Assembly (NCBI GenBank): GCA_017455525.1
Contig: JAFTAP010000048.1
Span: 1 to 33,597 of the forward strand
Origin: Lachnospiraceae bacterium
GTDB taxonomy: Bacteria > Bacillota > Clostridia > Lachnospirales > Lachnospiraceae
Length of the DNA stretch: 33,597 nt
Direction: 5' to 3'
A program made the position numbers and the translations under genes. The notes under the pieces are model-generated. The model was given only the letters and a program-made list of their open reading frames with translations. It searched no databases and was not told the DNA's origin. Every line of letters begins with the position of its first letter. Position 1 is the stretch's first letter. Of the stretch, positions 15,921 to 23,546 are shown in pieces.

Positions 15921-17105
15921 TCAGACCTCTACAGTCGAAGTATCTGAGAAATAATTCATAGTAGCCACAGGCTCTCCGTTCTTATAATAAACCCTGGGAA
16001 CCCTTTTCGTGAAGCAGGACACTATCTCATAGTTAAATCCGCCGTACATATTGGCAAGATGCTCCACGGTTATCTCTTCCTCGCCGTCACGCCCTATGAG
16101 CGTGACTTCGTCATAGTCGCAGGCTTCGGGGATATTCGTGATATCGACCATAACCTGATCCATGCACACCCTGCCCGCTATCGGGGCTCTCTTGCCTCGT
16201 ATCAGCACATAGCCTCTGTTTGAAAGCGCCCTCGGATAGCCGTCGCCATAGCCTGCCGGTATCGTCGCTATCCTCGACGGCCTCCTCGCCTTCCATGTGC
16301 CTCCGTAGCCCACCTCATACCCCGGCGGAACATCCTTAATATAAACTATATGCGATTTCAGGGCAAGCGCAGGGCGAAGCTCTATATTCTGCTTCACTTC
16401 TTTAGATGGCCATAGACCGTAAAGAGTTATGCCGGCTCTTACCATATCCATGTTAGCTTCCCTGATCTCTACTATGCCGGCGGAATTTGACGAATGCTTT
16501 AACCAGAAATCAATTCCTTCGTCATGCAGCAGCTCGACGTAAGCATTGAACTTCTTTATCTGCTCATAGGTAGGCATCTTGTCCTTCATGTCAGCCTTAG
16601 AGAAATGGGTGAATATACCTTCAAGCACGAGATTTCTTAAACCCGCTACCGTCTTGATAAGCTCGACGCTCGACTTATCAGCCTCTACGCCGATCCGTCC
16701 CATGCCTGTCTCGACCGCTATATGCACATACACTCTCCTCCCCTGTCTAACTGCCTCCTCAGAGAGCTCTCTTGCCATGTCCTCCTTGAATACTACAGGA
16801 CGGATGTCATTTGCTATGATGTCCTCGTAGCTCTCCGGGAAAGTATAGCCTAAGACAAGGATGGGCTTCCTTATATCATTATGCCTTAAGATAAGTGCTT
16901 CTTCGTCTGTAGCCACTGCAAAGCCCCAGAGGTAGTCGAGGTCTTCTATCTCTCTTGCGACTGCGACTGCGCCGTGACCGTATGCGTCAGTCTTTACGAC
17001 CGCAAGCATCTTAGTCCCCGGCTTCAGATTCCTGTGCATGCTTTCCATATTGAAACGGATAGCGTCTAAATCAATTCTTAAATATAGTCTTTTGTTTTCT
17101 TTCAT
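15921..17105 (-). CDS. alr: alanine racemase
   Basis: Alr is a PLP enzyme making D-alanine for peptidoglycan. The 394-aa protein starts MKENKRLYLRIDLDAI and has the PLP lysine in AVVKTDAYGHG (K38), the catalytic tyrosine in EVGYGGTW (near residue 278), the RVCMDQVMVD loop and a normal C-terminal domain. I reject a 20-codon upstream extension: those codons are translated from the arm of the 291-bp folded element (17122-17412). The true ATG lies 17 bases inside the gene side of that element. Only a poor ribosome site (CGGGAAAA) precedes it, so the element may influence expression. Confidence 0.95.
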   Translation of the reverse strand: MKENKRLYLRIDLDAIRFNMESMHRNLKPGTKMLAVVKTDAYGHGAVAVAREIEDLDYLWGFAVATDEEALILRHNDIRKPILVLGYTFPESYEDIIANDIRPVVFKEDMARELSEEAVRQGRRVYVHIAVETGMGRIGVEADKSSVELIKTVAGLRNLVLEGIFTHFSKADMKDKMPTYEQIKKFNAYVELLHDEGIDFWLKHSSNSAGIVEIREANMDMVRAGITLYGLWPSKEVKQNIELRPALALKSHIVYIKDVPPGYEVGYGGTWKARRPSRIATIPAGYGDGYPRALSNRGYVLIRGKRAPIAGRVCMDQVMVDITNIPEACDYDEVTLIGRDGEEEITVEHLANMYGGFNYEIVSCFTKRVPRVYYKNGEPVATMNYFSDTSTVEV

Positions 17106-17121
17106 TTTATTTTTCCCGTCC

Positions 17122-17412
17122 GGCTCGTAGGATATGCATATTTTCCATTTGTGGTTTTTTCTCACCTATATCACTAAGAAAGTGTATTTATGTTGTTTTT
17201 AAGTCACGGGGCCGGAGTTATTCACATCCATGTTCAGTAACTTCGGCACCAGACACGCACAGCGTGTCTAAACGGTGCTCAAAATATGCCAAAGGGCATA
17301 TTTTGCCTCGCAGGTACATCCTTGTACCTGCGCCCCTGGCTATGAAACACTTTCTAAGTGATATTACGGCTCGAAAAAGAACTGCATGGAAAACATGCAT
17401 ATCCTACGAACC
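17122..17412. repeat. 291-bp cloverleaf-like inverted-repeat element between nnr and alr
   Basis: The whole nnr-alr gap is one folded element. Its ends are imperfect inverted repeats of about 70 bp (17122-17192 and 17340-17412) that begin GG(C/T)TCGTAGGATATGCAT and end with an AGAAAGTGT block. Inside them a GGGGC/GCCCC stem (17208-17212 with 17332-17336) encloses four consecutive hairpins: CCGGAGTTA/TAACTTCGG (212-246), GCACC-AGACACGC-ACA-GCGTGTCT-N4-GGTGC (246-278), CAAAATATGCC/GGCATATTTTG (280-305) and GCAGGTAC/GTACCTGC (310-331; last digits of 17xxx). Two differences between the arms become G-U pairs only in minus-strand RNA. It could be a MITE-like mobile element or a structured RNA. No target duplication was found. 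Confidence 0.8.
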
Positions 17413-17421
17413 TACAATATA

Positions 17422-18906
17422 TTATCTGATATGCTTAATAATATCCCCCGCAAGCATATGGTCGGCGCCCAGCTCGGCGCAGGCTTCGTCTCCGGCTCTG
17501 CCGTGAAGGGCACAGCCTAAGGCGGCTGCCATGAAGCTGTCCGTGCTCCTGCCGCGGATGGATGCTATCATGCCTGTCAGCACATCACCGGAGCCTGCCG
17601 TGGCCATTCCGTTATTTCCGTTCGTATTTATTATCACATCGCCCTTCGGTGAAGCGGTTATCGTGCGGGCATCCTTAAGCACCGTTATTACTCCGTAGGA
17701 CTTAGAGAAGTCCCTTGCAGTAGAGATAAGATGCTTTGAAATCTCATCCACTCCTATGCCCGTAAGCCTTGCCATCTCACCCAGATGTGGAGTTATTATT
17801 ATATCTGCGGAGGCATCCGCAAGCATATTCGCATCGGATGATATGATATTAAGCGCATCGGCGTCTATCACGACCGGTACATCCGAGTTTGCTATCACAT
17901 ATTTCAATATGTCCCTTGCGGGATCGGAATCAGAAAGCCCAGGTCCTATCGCTATCGCGTCGCACCAGTCTATCGCTTTCTGCAGCGCTTCCTTGTCTAT
18001 CTTCTTATCGTATGTAGAAACTATCGCCTCAGGAAGCGCCGTCTGCACTATCTGCCTGTTGCTCTCGTCAGTGTAGATACGCACCATCCCGGAGCCTGAC
18101 CGCATGGCTGCCTCCGCGCATAGCACGGCTGCGCCCGCCATACCCTTAGAGCCGGCTACCACGAGTATCTTGCCATACGAGCCCTTATTCGTATAGGGAC
18201 TTCTTGGCGGAAGGGCTATCTCTGCATCATGGAAGATATGAATATCAGCGCCCCGCTCCATCACAGCAGAAGGTATACCTATGTCCTTAAGCGTGACTTC
18301 TCCGGAGTACATCGCTCCGGGGAATAATAAATGTCCCACTTTGAAGGAAGCAAATGCCACAGTCCTGTCAGCCTGCACGGTGACATCCCCTGCCTGTCCC
18401 GTAGATGCGTCAACTCCTGATGCTATATCAAGCGACAGCACGAACGCTCCGAGCTCATGCGCATTATTCATATAAGCCACGGCATCGGAAAACGCTCCCT
18501 CTATCCTGCGGTTAAGCGATATGCCGAAGAGCGCGTCCACAACGACATCATATACCGCATCGGGAAGCTCTTTCATCACCTTCACTTCGGGATATATCTT
18601 ATTAAGCAGGTCTATCTGATGCTTAAGTCCCTCGCTGTATTTATCCTTATCACCGAGTACGACCACATCAGGATAGCAGTCCCGCTCTGACAGTATCCTT
18701 GCGAGCGCTACGCCGTCGCCGCCGTTATTCCCCGGGCCGCATATAATAAGGACGCTCGCTTCCGTCACATCGATGGCATCCTCAAGCACCTGATAAGCAG
18801 CCATAGCGGCTCTCTCCATCAGCACCTCCTGATGAAGACCTATCTCCTTCTGTGTAATGTCGTCAGCAGCTTTCATCAATGAAGCATTAAGCACCGGTAT
18901 CATCAT
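17422..18906 (-). CDS. nnrE-nnrD: bifunctional NAD(P)H-hydrate epimerase / ADP-dependent NAD(P)H-hydrate dehydratase
   Basis: This 494-aa protein repairs hydrated NADH and NADPH (NADHX, NADPHX). The N-terminal YjeF_N epimerase domain (about residues 1-210) has the GPGNNGGDGVALAR motif and LDIASGVDASTG. The C-terminal ribokinase-like dehydratase (about 225-494) has VAGSKGMAGAAVLCAEAAMR, GPGLSDS, ITPHLGEMARL and the NGNNGMATAGSGDVLTG active-site motif. The start overlaps the coiled-coil gene by 4 bp (ATGA). A second ATG one codon later (18903) is better spaced from AGGAGG (6 rather than 3 bases), so either may be used. Confidence 0.95.
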   Translation of the reverse strand: MMIPVLNASLMKAADDITQKEIGLHQEVLMERAAMAAYQVLEDAIDVTEASVLIICGPGNNGGDGVALARILSERDCYPDVVVLGDKDKYSEGLKHQIDLLNKIYPEVKVMKELPDAVYDVVVDALFGISLNRRIEGAFSDAVAYMNNAHELGAFVLSLDIASGVDASTGQAGDVTVQADRTVAFASFKVGHLLFPGAMYSGEVTLKDIGIPSAVMERGADIHIFHDAEIALPPRSPYTNKGSYGKILVVAGSKGMAGAAVLCAEAAMRSGSGMVRIYTDESNRQIVQTALPEAIVSTYDKKIDKEALQKAIDWCDAIAIGPGLSDSDPARDILKYVIANSDVPVVIDADALNIISSDANMLADASADIIITPHLGEMARLTGIGVDEISKHLISTARDFSKSYGVITVLKDARTITASPKGDVIINTNGNNGMATAGSGDVLTGMIASIRGRSTDSFMAAALGCALHGRAGDEACAELGADHMLAGDIIKHIR

Positions 18907-19601
18907 GCACCTCCTGCAAGGCCCTTATCAGCCCTCTCCTTTGCTTCCTCCGCCCTCTTCTTCTCAGCCTTCGCCTCCGCAGCCTCCATAAGCTGTCTCT
19001 TCTTATCTTCTACATCATACTTGATGTCGAAGATATTTATCACGTCCGAGCCGAAGATGTCATTCATATAGCTGTACAGTTCCACATTCTTGACTTCCAT
19101 CTGTTGCTTCTTGATTATGTTGCGCTTAAGTTCCATACGCATCGACTTTATCCATGCGCTTATGTCCTCGATGTCCTCCGTATTGGACAGGAACTCGTCA
19201 TAGCATATCTCCATGGATAGCAGCATCAGTTTGAAATTCTCATCATCTATCATGCGGGGGAGATCGAGCATATCGTCGTCATACTTCGCTATCCTGTCAT
19301 TCACCTGATCGATCATCTTCTTGCTCTCGTCGATCTTCTTCTGATGGGCGGCGTCTATTGCATGCCCCTCTTCCGGCATGTTCGCGACGATCTCATTCAT
19401 CAGGTTATTCTTTATCTTCTTTAAGTCCTTGACCTCGTTCGTGATCCTGCCCTGCTCTTTTAAGAGGTCGTTAATACGCCCCTCAAGCTTCTTCATCTCC
19501 GGGGTCATATTCTTCTCGAATAGCCTGTACCATTTATTATCGAGAGTCAGTATAGGGATTTTCTTGCCTTTTAAGACTGTCTGAAAATCATCCTTAGCCA
19601 T
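18903..19601 (-). CDS. coiled-coil protein of unknown function, predicted leaderless
   Basis: I do not recognise a named family in this 232-aa protein. It begins MAKDDFQTVLKGKKIPILTLDNKWY and is then dominated by charged heptad-like helices. Likely coiled coils lie at about residues 32-110 and 160-225, with an Ala/Lys/Glu-rich C-terminus. No membrane segment or signal peptide is seen, so it is cytosolic. Its ATG sits 7 bases after a perfect -10 hexamer (see 19609-19637), leaving no room for a ribosome site. The next internal ATG is at codon 32. It is joined by an ATGA overlap to nnrE/nnrD, suggesting shared expression. Confidence 0.8.
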   Translation of the reverse strand: MAKDDFQTVLKGKKIPILTLDNKWYRLFEKNMTPEMKKLEGRINDLLKEQGRITNEVKDLKKIKNNLMNEIVANMPEEGHAIDAAHQKKIDESKKMIDQVNDRIAKYDDDMLDLPRMIDDENFKLMLLSMEICYDEFLSNTEDIEDISAWIKSMRMELKRNIIKKQQMEVKNVELYSYMNDIFGSDVINIFDIKYDVEDKKRQLMEAAEAKAEKKRAEEAKERADKGLAGGA

Positions 19602-19608
19602 ACATCAC

Positions 19609-19637
19609 ATTATAAGTTCTATAATAGGTGCTGTCAA
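19609..19637 (-). promoter_or_regulatory. perfect consensus vegetative promoter
   Basis: On the minus strand TTGACA (19637-19632) and TATAAT (19614-19609) are separated by exactly 17 bases, an ideal housekeeping sigma promoter. The expected start is about 7 bases past the -10, at 19601-19602, which is the A of the ATG of the coiled-coil gene. It is the only promoter in the window with both consensus hexamers. Confidence 0.9.
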
Positions 19638-19684
19638 AACGAATCAGAGATTTGATTTGCATTTTAAAATCCGTAATTTCACTA

Positions 19685-19805
19685 ATAAGAGAAGCACCCG
19701 CATATGCGAGTGCCCTTTACTCTCTTATCTTTGTAAAAAATCGGATGGGCGGCGTATCCATCATATCAGGTTCCCTAAAGAGGGAGCGCAGGGTGCCTTT
19801 CCTGC
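19685..19805 (-). terminator. structured intergenic region with terminator-like hairpins
   Basis: The 221-bp gap between the PBECR-like gene and the coiled-coil gene holds a run of stem-loops. Read leftwards they are GCAGG/CCTGC (19788-19805), TCCCT-loop-AGGGA (19772-19785) and GATGG/CCATC (19744-19762) followed by TTTTTT (19740-19735). A longer hairpin ATAAGAGA/TCTCTTAT (19685-19728) comes last; its inner GCAC/GTGC stem pairs fully only in minus-strand RNA, through a G-U pair. The GATGG hairpin plus T6 is the best terminator candidate for the icd-to-PBECR transcript. The remaining hairpins are unexplained. Confidence 0.45.
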
Positions 19806-19822
19806 TCGTCAACTTTTTACAT

Positions 19823-20227
19823 TCATAAGCTACCATTATTCTTATCCGAAGTCAAGGGGTTAGAATCTATCACAACCATTTTCAGTCTTCCGGTTTTAAC
19901 ATATGCTTCAATTTTACCCATTTTTACTTCAAACATAGTTGCTACATAATAATGTTTATGGATGTTATCCAATTTAATACTGATAAAAATGTTATCCTTA
20001 AACATCTTTACCAGTTCGATATTTCCATCATTGCAGCCTGCATAATCCGGATACATAATAATTTCTGGAAGATAATCAATATATTTAGCTGCCTTAAAAT
20101 GTTTTTTATTAATTAAGTGCGCCAATAATCCCTTGGATCTATATATATCAAATTTTGGAAAATTCAAATTTAATAAAGAATTAAGATTCGTATTGAAATT
20201 CGCTATTTTTATTAGTTTATCGCTCAA
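19823..20227 (-). CDS. small AT-rich protein resembling PBECR-type nucleases
   Basis: This 134-aa protein starts at TTG with AGGAG 8 bases upstream. The middle pattern (HLINKKH, yxxyLPEIIMYPDYAG, IELVKMFKDNIFISIKLD, YYVATMFEVK, KTGRLKMV) resembles the phage-Barnase-EndoU-colicin-RelE-like nuclease folds (PBECR) found in phage and toxin proteins. The family call rests on memory of the pattern, not on a search. The DNA is clearly more AT-rich than neighbouring genes, so recent acquisition is likely. It follows the ABC-F gene by 3 bp and uses the end of that gene for its ribosome site. No antitoxin-like partner is adjacent. Confidence 0.5.
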   Translation of the reverse strand: MSDKLIKIANFNTNLNSLLNLNFPKFDIYRSKGLLAHLINKKHFKAAKYIDYLPEIIMYPDYAGCNDGNIELVKMFKDNIFISIKLDNIHKHYYVATMFEVKMGKIEAYVKTGRLKMVVIDSNPLTSDKNNGSL

Positions 20228-20230
20228 ATT

Positions 20231-22132
20231 TCACTCTCCTTGCATTTCTTCCCATTCTTCATATAGTTTATCAAGTTTTTCATTTATCACGGCTGCCTCG
20301 TTTGAAAGATCTGTCAGTTTTTTTACATCAGTCGCTATGTCAGGAACGGACATTGCCATATCTATTTCTTTCTGATGTTTTTCCAACAAAGAAATTTCAT
20401 CTTCGATACGCTTTATCCTGCTTGCCTTCTTCCTTTTCTCAGCCTCCTCCGCCTTTTTCTCCCGCCATGAAAGCTTGCTCCCGGATACCTTCTCTGCCTG
20501 AATACTCTCCCCGTCCGTATCCGCAGCTTCTGTCTTCTTCTCCATGTAATAATCATAGTTTCCCGGATAGCTTATGAAATTACCGCCCTTAAGCTCAAGT
20601 ATCCTCGTCGCTGTCTGATTTATGAAGTACCTGTCATGTGACACATACAGCAACGTGCCCTCGTATTCATTCAAAGCATTCTCCAGTATCTCCTTGCTCG
20701 TAGCGTCGAGGTGGTTTGTCGGCTCGTCAAGGATTAAGAAGTTCGCATTAGAGAGCATCAGCTTCGCAAGAGAAAGCCGCCCCCTCTCTCCGCCCGACAG
20801 AGCCGATACCTGCTTGAAAACATCATCTCCATAGAATAAGAACGCCGCCAGCGTGTTCCTTATCCTCGTATTATCCATCATCGGGAAGTCATCGGACATC
20901 TCCTGAAATAAGGTCTTCTCAGGATGAAGCACCTGATGCTCCTGATCGTAATAACCGATCTTCACATTAGTACCAAGCCTGAATGAACCCTCATCCGCCC
21001 TTTCAAGTCCCGTCAGTATCTTAAGAAGCGTAGTCTTGCCCGTTCCGTTATTTCCTATGACGGCGACCCTCTCGCCCCTGTCTATATGCATGGAAACATC
21101 AGAAAATAATGGATTACCCGGATATGATTTACCAAGTGAATCAATATCAAGCACGTCACGCCCCGACACGATAGACGGCGTGATCTTAAGCTTCATCGCA
21201 TCATCAAGCTCCTTCGGCTTCTCGATACGATCAATCTTATCAAGCAGCTTCTCCCTTGACTCCGCCCGTTTTATCGACTTTTCACGGTTAAAGGACTTAA
21301 GCTTCTCTATGACCTGCTCCTGATGATGTATCTCCTCCTGCTGATTCAAGTACGCCCGAAGCTCTGCCTCCCGTAAGGCACGCTTCTTTTCCGAAAAAGC
21401 AGAATAATTACCGGCGTATACTCTCGCTCTCCCGTCATCTACATCTATGACCTTAGACACGATCTTATCAAGGAAATACCTGTCATGAGCCACGACTATC
21501 ACTGCCCCACGATATCCCTGTAAGAAGCCCTCAAGCCACTCTATGGAAGACAGATCGAGATGATTGGTAGGCTCGTCAAGCATTATAAGATCAGGGTGCG
21601 TAAGTAAGAGCTTTGCAAGCGCCACCCTCGTCTTCTGACCGCCCGAAAGCGTCCCTACGGATTTATCAAACTCATCCTCGGAAAAACCCAATCCCTTCAA
21701 TACGCCCGTGATCTCTGATTTAACGGCGAAACCATTATTAAGCTCGAAATCATGCGTGAGGCGGGTATATTTCTCCATGACAGCGTCCAGTTCATCACCG
21801 GAAACCTTCTTCATCTCCTGCTCAAGCCGCCTAATCTCGGCTTCCTCGTCAAGCAGATGCTGCTTCACCGTGACTAATTCATCCCAGATGGTATTATCAG
21901 AGCTTACCGCCTCCTGCTGCGCAAGATAGCCGAAAGACGCACCGTTCTTAAAGGTTATATTTCCCGAATCTAAACTAAGCACTCCGGCTATTATCTTAAG
22001 CAGAGTGCTCTTTCCCGTACCGTTCGCCCCGACGAGAGCCGCTTTCTCATTCTCCTCGATATGAAAAGAGCAGTCCGTCAGGATCTCATTGCCGTCAAAG
22101 GCTTTAGTTACATTGGATACCTGTAATATCAA
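20231..22132 (-). CDS. ABC-F family ATPase
   Basis: This 633-aa protein has two ABC ATPase domains in one chain and no membrane segments. It shows Walker A GANGTGKST (about residues 35-43) with signature LSGGQKTRVALAKLLL and LDEPTNHLD, then GNNGTGKTT, LSGGERGRLSLAKLML and a second LDEPTNHLD. The inter-domain P-site tether is helical and charged, and a C-terminal coiled coil covers about 545-633. ABC-F proteins act on the ribosome, in translation quality control or antibiotic protection. This looks like the Uup/YdiF-type housekeeping class, though resistance cannot be excluded. It begins at TTG four bases after the icd stop without a good ribosome site, implying translational coupling. Confidence 0.92.
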   Translation of the reverse strand: MILQVSNVTKAFDGNEILTDCSFHIEENEKAALVGANGTGKSTLLKIIAGVLSLDSGNITFKNGASFGYLAQQEAVSSDNTIWDELVTVKQHLLDEEAEIRRLEQEMKKVSGDELDAVMEKYTRLTHDFELNNGFAVKSEITGVLKGLGFSEDEFDKSVGTLSGGQKTRVALAKLLLTHPDLIMLDEPTNHLDLSSIEWLEGFLQGYRGAVIVVAHDRYFLDKIVSKVIDVDDGRARVYAGNYSAFSEKKRALREAELRAYLNQQEEIHHQEQVIEKLKSFNREKSIKRAESREKLLDKIDRIEKPKELDDAMKLKITPSIVSGRDVLDIDSLGKSYPGNPLFSDVSMHIDRGERVAVIGNNGTGKTTLLKILTGLERADEGSFRLGTNVKIGYYDQEHQVLHPEKTLFQEMSDDFPMMDNTRIRNTLAAFLFYGDDVFKQVSALSGGERGRLSLAKLMLSNANFLILDEPTNHLDATSKEILENALNEYEGTLLYVSHDRYFINQTATRILELKGGNFISYPGNYDYYMEKKTEAADTDGESIQAEKVSGSKLSWREKKAEEAEKRKKASRIKRIEDEISLLEKHQKEIDMAMSVPDIATDVKKLTDLSNEAAVINEKLDKLYEEWEEMQGE

Positions 22133-22136
22133 GGGA

Positions 22137-23345
22137 TCAGATGAGTCTTTCCAGACTTTCCCTTATCTTCTTTATAAACTCCTCCGTATTGCAGACATGG
22201 ATATCGCTCATAGTCGTAAGATTTACGAGATCCTTCGTCATATACCCGGACTCTATAGTAGAAAGCGTAGCCTTCTCAAGCTTATCCGCAAAGTCCATAA
22301 GCTCCGGAAGCTTATCCAGCTCTCCCCTCTTCCTGAAAGCCCCCGACCATGCGAATATCGTAGCCACAGGGTTAGTAGAGGTCTCCTCACCCTTCAGATG
22401 CTTGTAATAATGCCTCTGCACCGTGCCATGCGCCGCCTCGTACTCGTATACCCCTTTAGGCGACACGAGCACGGAAGTCATAAGTGCAAGCGAGCCGCAG
22501 GCTGAGCTTACCATATCGCTCATGACGTCGCCGTCATAATTCTTGCATGCCCAGATGAATCCGCCCTCGGACTTCATGACGCGAGCCACCACATCATCTA
22601 TCAATGTGTAGAAATAAGTGATGCCCGCCTTCTCAAACTTCTCCTTATATTCCTTATCATACATCTCCTGGAATATATCCCTGAACTGTCCGTCATATTT
22701 CTTCGATATGGTATCCTTAGATGCGAACCAGAGATCCTGCTTAGTTGATAAGGCATACTCAAAGCAGGTCTTCGCAAAGGATTCAATCGATGCATCCACA
22801 TTATACATAGCCTGCAACACGCCGGGACCCTCGAAATCAAAGACCTTCTCCCTGATCTCATGACCGTCTGCATCGGTAAATACAAGCTCCGCCGAGCCCG
22901 CTCCCTCTATCCTGATCTCCGTGTCCTTATACACATCTCCGTAGGCATGACGGGCAAGGGTTATGGGCTTCTTCCATGTCTTCACATTTGGCTCTATGCC
23001 CTTAACCGCTATGGGAGCACGGAAAACCGTGCCGTCAAGTATCGCCCTTATAGTACCGTTCGGGCTCTTATACATCTTCTTTAAGTTATATTCATCCACG
23101 CGAGCCTGATTGGGAGTTATAGTGGCGCACTTAACCGCAACGCCGTATTTCAGAGTAGCATTGGCAGAATCGACAGTAACCTGATCGTCCGTCTCATCCC
23201 TGTGCTCCATGCCAAGGTCATAATACTCCGTCTTCAGCTCCACGAAAGGCTCTATCAAGTCCTCCTTGATATACTTCCATAAAATCCTTGTCATCTCATC
23301 CCCGTCCATCTCGACCAAGGGCGTAGTCATCTTAATCTTTTCCAT
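22137..23345 (-). CDS. icd: isocitrate dehydrogenase, NADP-dependent (eukaryotic-type)
   Basis: This 402-aa enzyme makes 2-oxoglutarate from isocitrate. Features of the homodimeric eukaryotic-like class are clear: [17 protein letters not shown] near the N-terminus, [49 protein letters not shown], and [12 protein letters not shown] near the NADP site. It starts immediately after the stop of a 51-aa upstream gene (TAAATG). A second in-frame ATG at codon 6 is possible. Without other TCA genes here, a biosynthetic role (glutamate supply) is a reasonable inference. Confidence 0.95.
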   Translation of the reverse strand: MEKIKMTTPLVEMDGDEMTRILWKYIKEDLIEPFVELKTEYYDLGMEHRDETDDQVTVDSANATLKYGVAVKCATITPNQARVDEYNLKKMYKSPNGTIRAILDGTVFRAPIAVKGIEPNVKTWKKPITLARHAYGDVYKDTEIRIEGAGSAELVFTDADGHEIREKVFDFEGPGVLQAMYNVDASIESFAKTCFEYALSTKQDLWFASKDTISKKYDGQFRDIFQEMYDKEYKEKFEKAGITYFYTLIDDVVARVMKSEGGFIWACKNYDGDVMSDMVSSACGSLALMTSVLVSPKGVYEYEAAHGTVQRHYYKHLKGEETSTNPVATIFAWSGAFRKRGELDKLPELMDFADKLEKATLSTIESGYMTKDLVNLTTMSDIHVCNTEEFIKKIRESLERLI

Positions 23346-23501
23346 TTACTTCTTATCCTTATCCTGTTCTTCTTTTTTCATATTTTCAAAAAATGTCTCG
23401 TCTCCGTCCTCAAGATATAGAGCGAAATCATTTATTTCGGTATCTGTCCATCCCATCCGGCGCAGACCTTTTATAAACCTTGCGTTCTCTCTCATATTCA
23501 T
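23346..23501 (-). CDS. 51-aa conserved-looking small protein upstream of icd
   Basis: A short gene lies between the icd promoter and icd. It has the best ribosome site in the window (AAGGAGG, 7 bases before ATG) and ends TAA directly abutting the icd ATG. The peptide starts MNMRENARFIKGLRRMGW, continues TDTEINDFALYLEDGDE, and ends in a very charged KKEEQDKDKK tail. The GWTDTEINDF segment looks like a real protein helix pair, not random translation. It could be a leader that couples icd translation or a small functional protein. I recall similar short proteins in Lachnospiraceae but cannot verify this. Confidence 0.7.
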   Translation of the reverse strand: MNMRENARFIKGLRRMGWTDTEINDFALYLEDGDETFFENMKKEEQDKDKK

Positions 23502-23533
23502 ATTTATCCTCCTTGCAAGACTCCTATAAACTT

Positions 23534-23542
23534 ATTATACCA
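23534..23542 (-). promoter_or_regulatory. extended -10 promoter for the small gene-icd-ABC-F operon
   Basis: TGGTATAAT on the minus strand is an extended -10 box just 5 bases beyond the stop codon of the leucine-rich protein gene, about 33 bases before the small-gene ATG. The same nine-base word stands before yebC. No good -35 is present. Confidence 0.6.
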
Positions 23543-23546
23543 TTTC

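Noticed and set aside
17106-17165. 20-codon N-terminal extension of alanine racemase
   Set aside because: These codons come from the arm of the folded element; the family N-terminus MKENKRLYLRIDLDAI starts at 17105.
17218-17400. 60-codon frame inside the nnr-alr gap
   Set aside because: It is translation of stacked hairpins, has no ribosome site and no protein-like pattern.
20231-22132. Antibiotic resistance ABC-F gene
   Set aside because: Sequence pattern and operon with icd fit a housekeeping ABC-F; no resistance-type evidence is visible.
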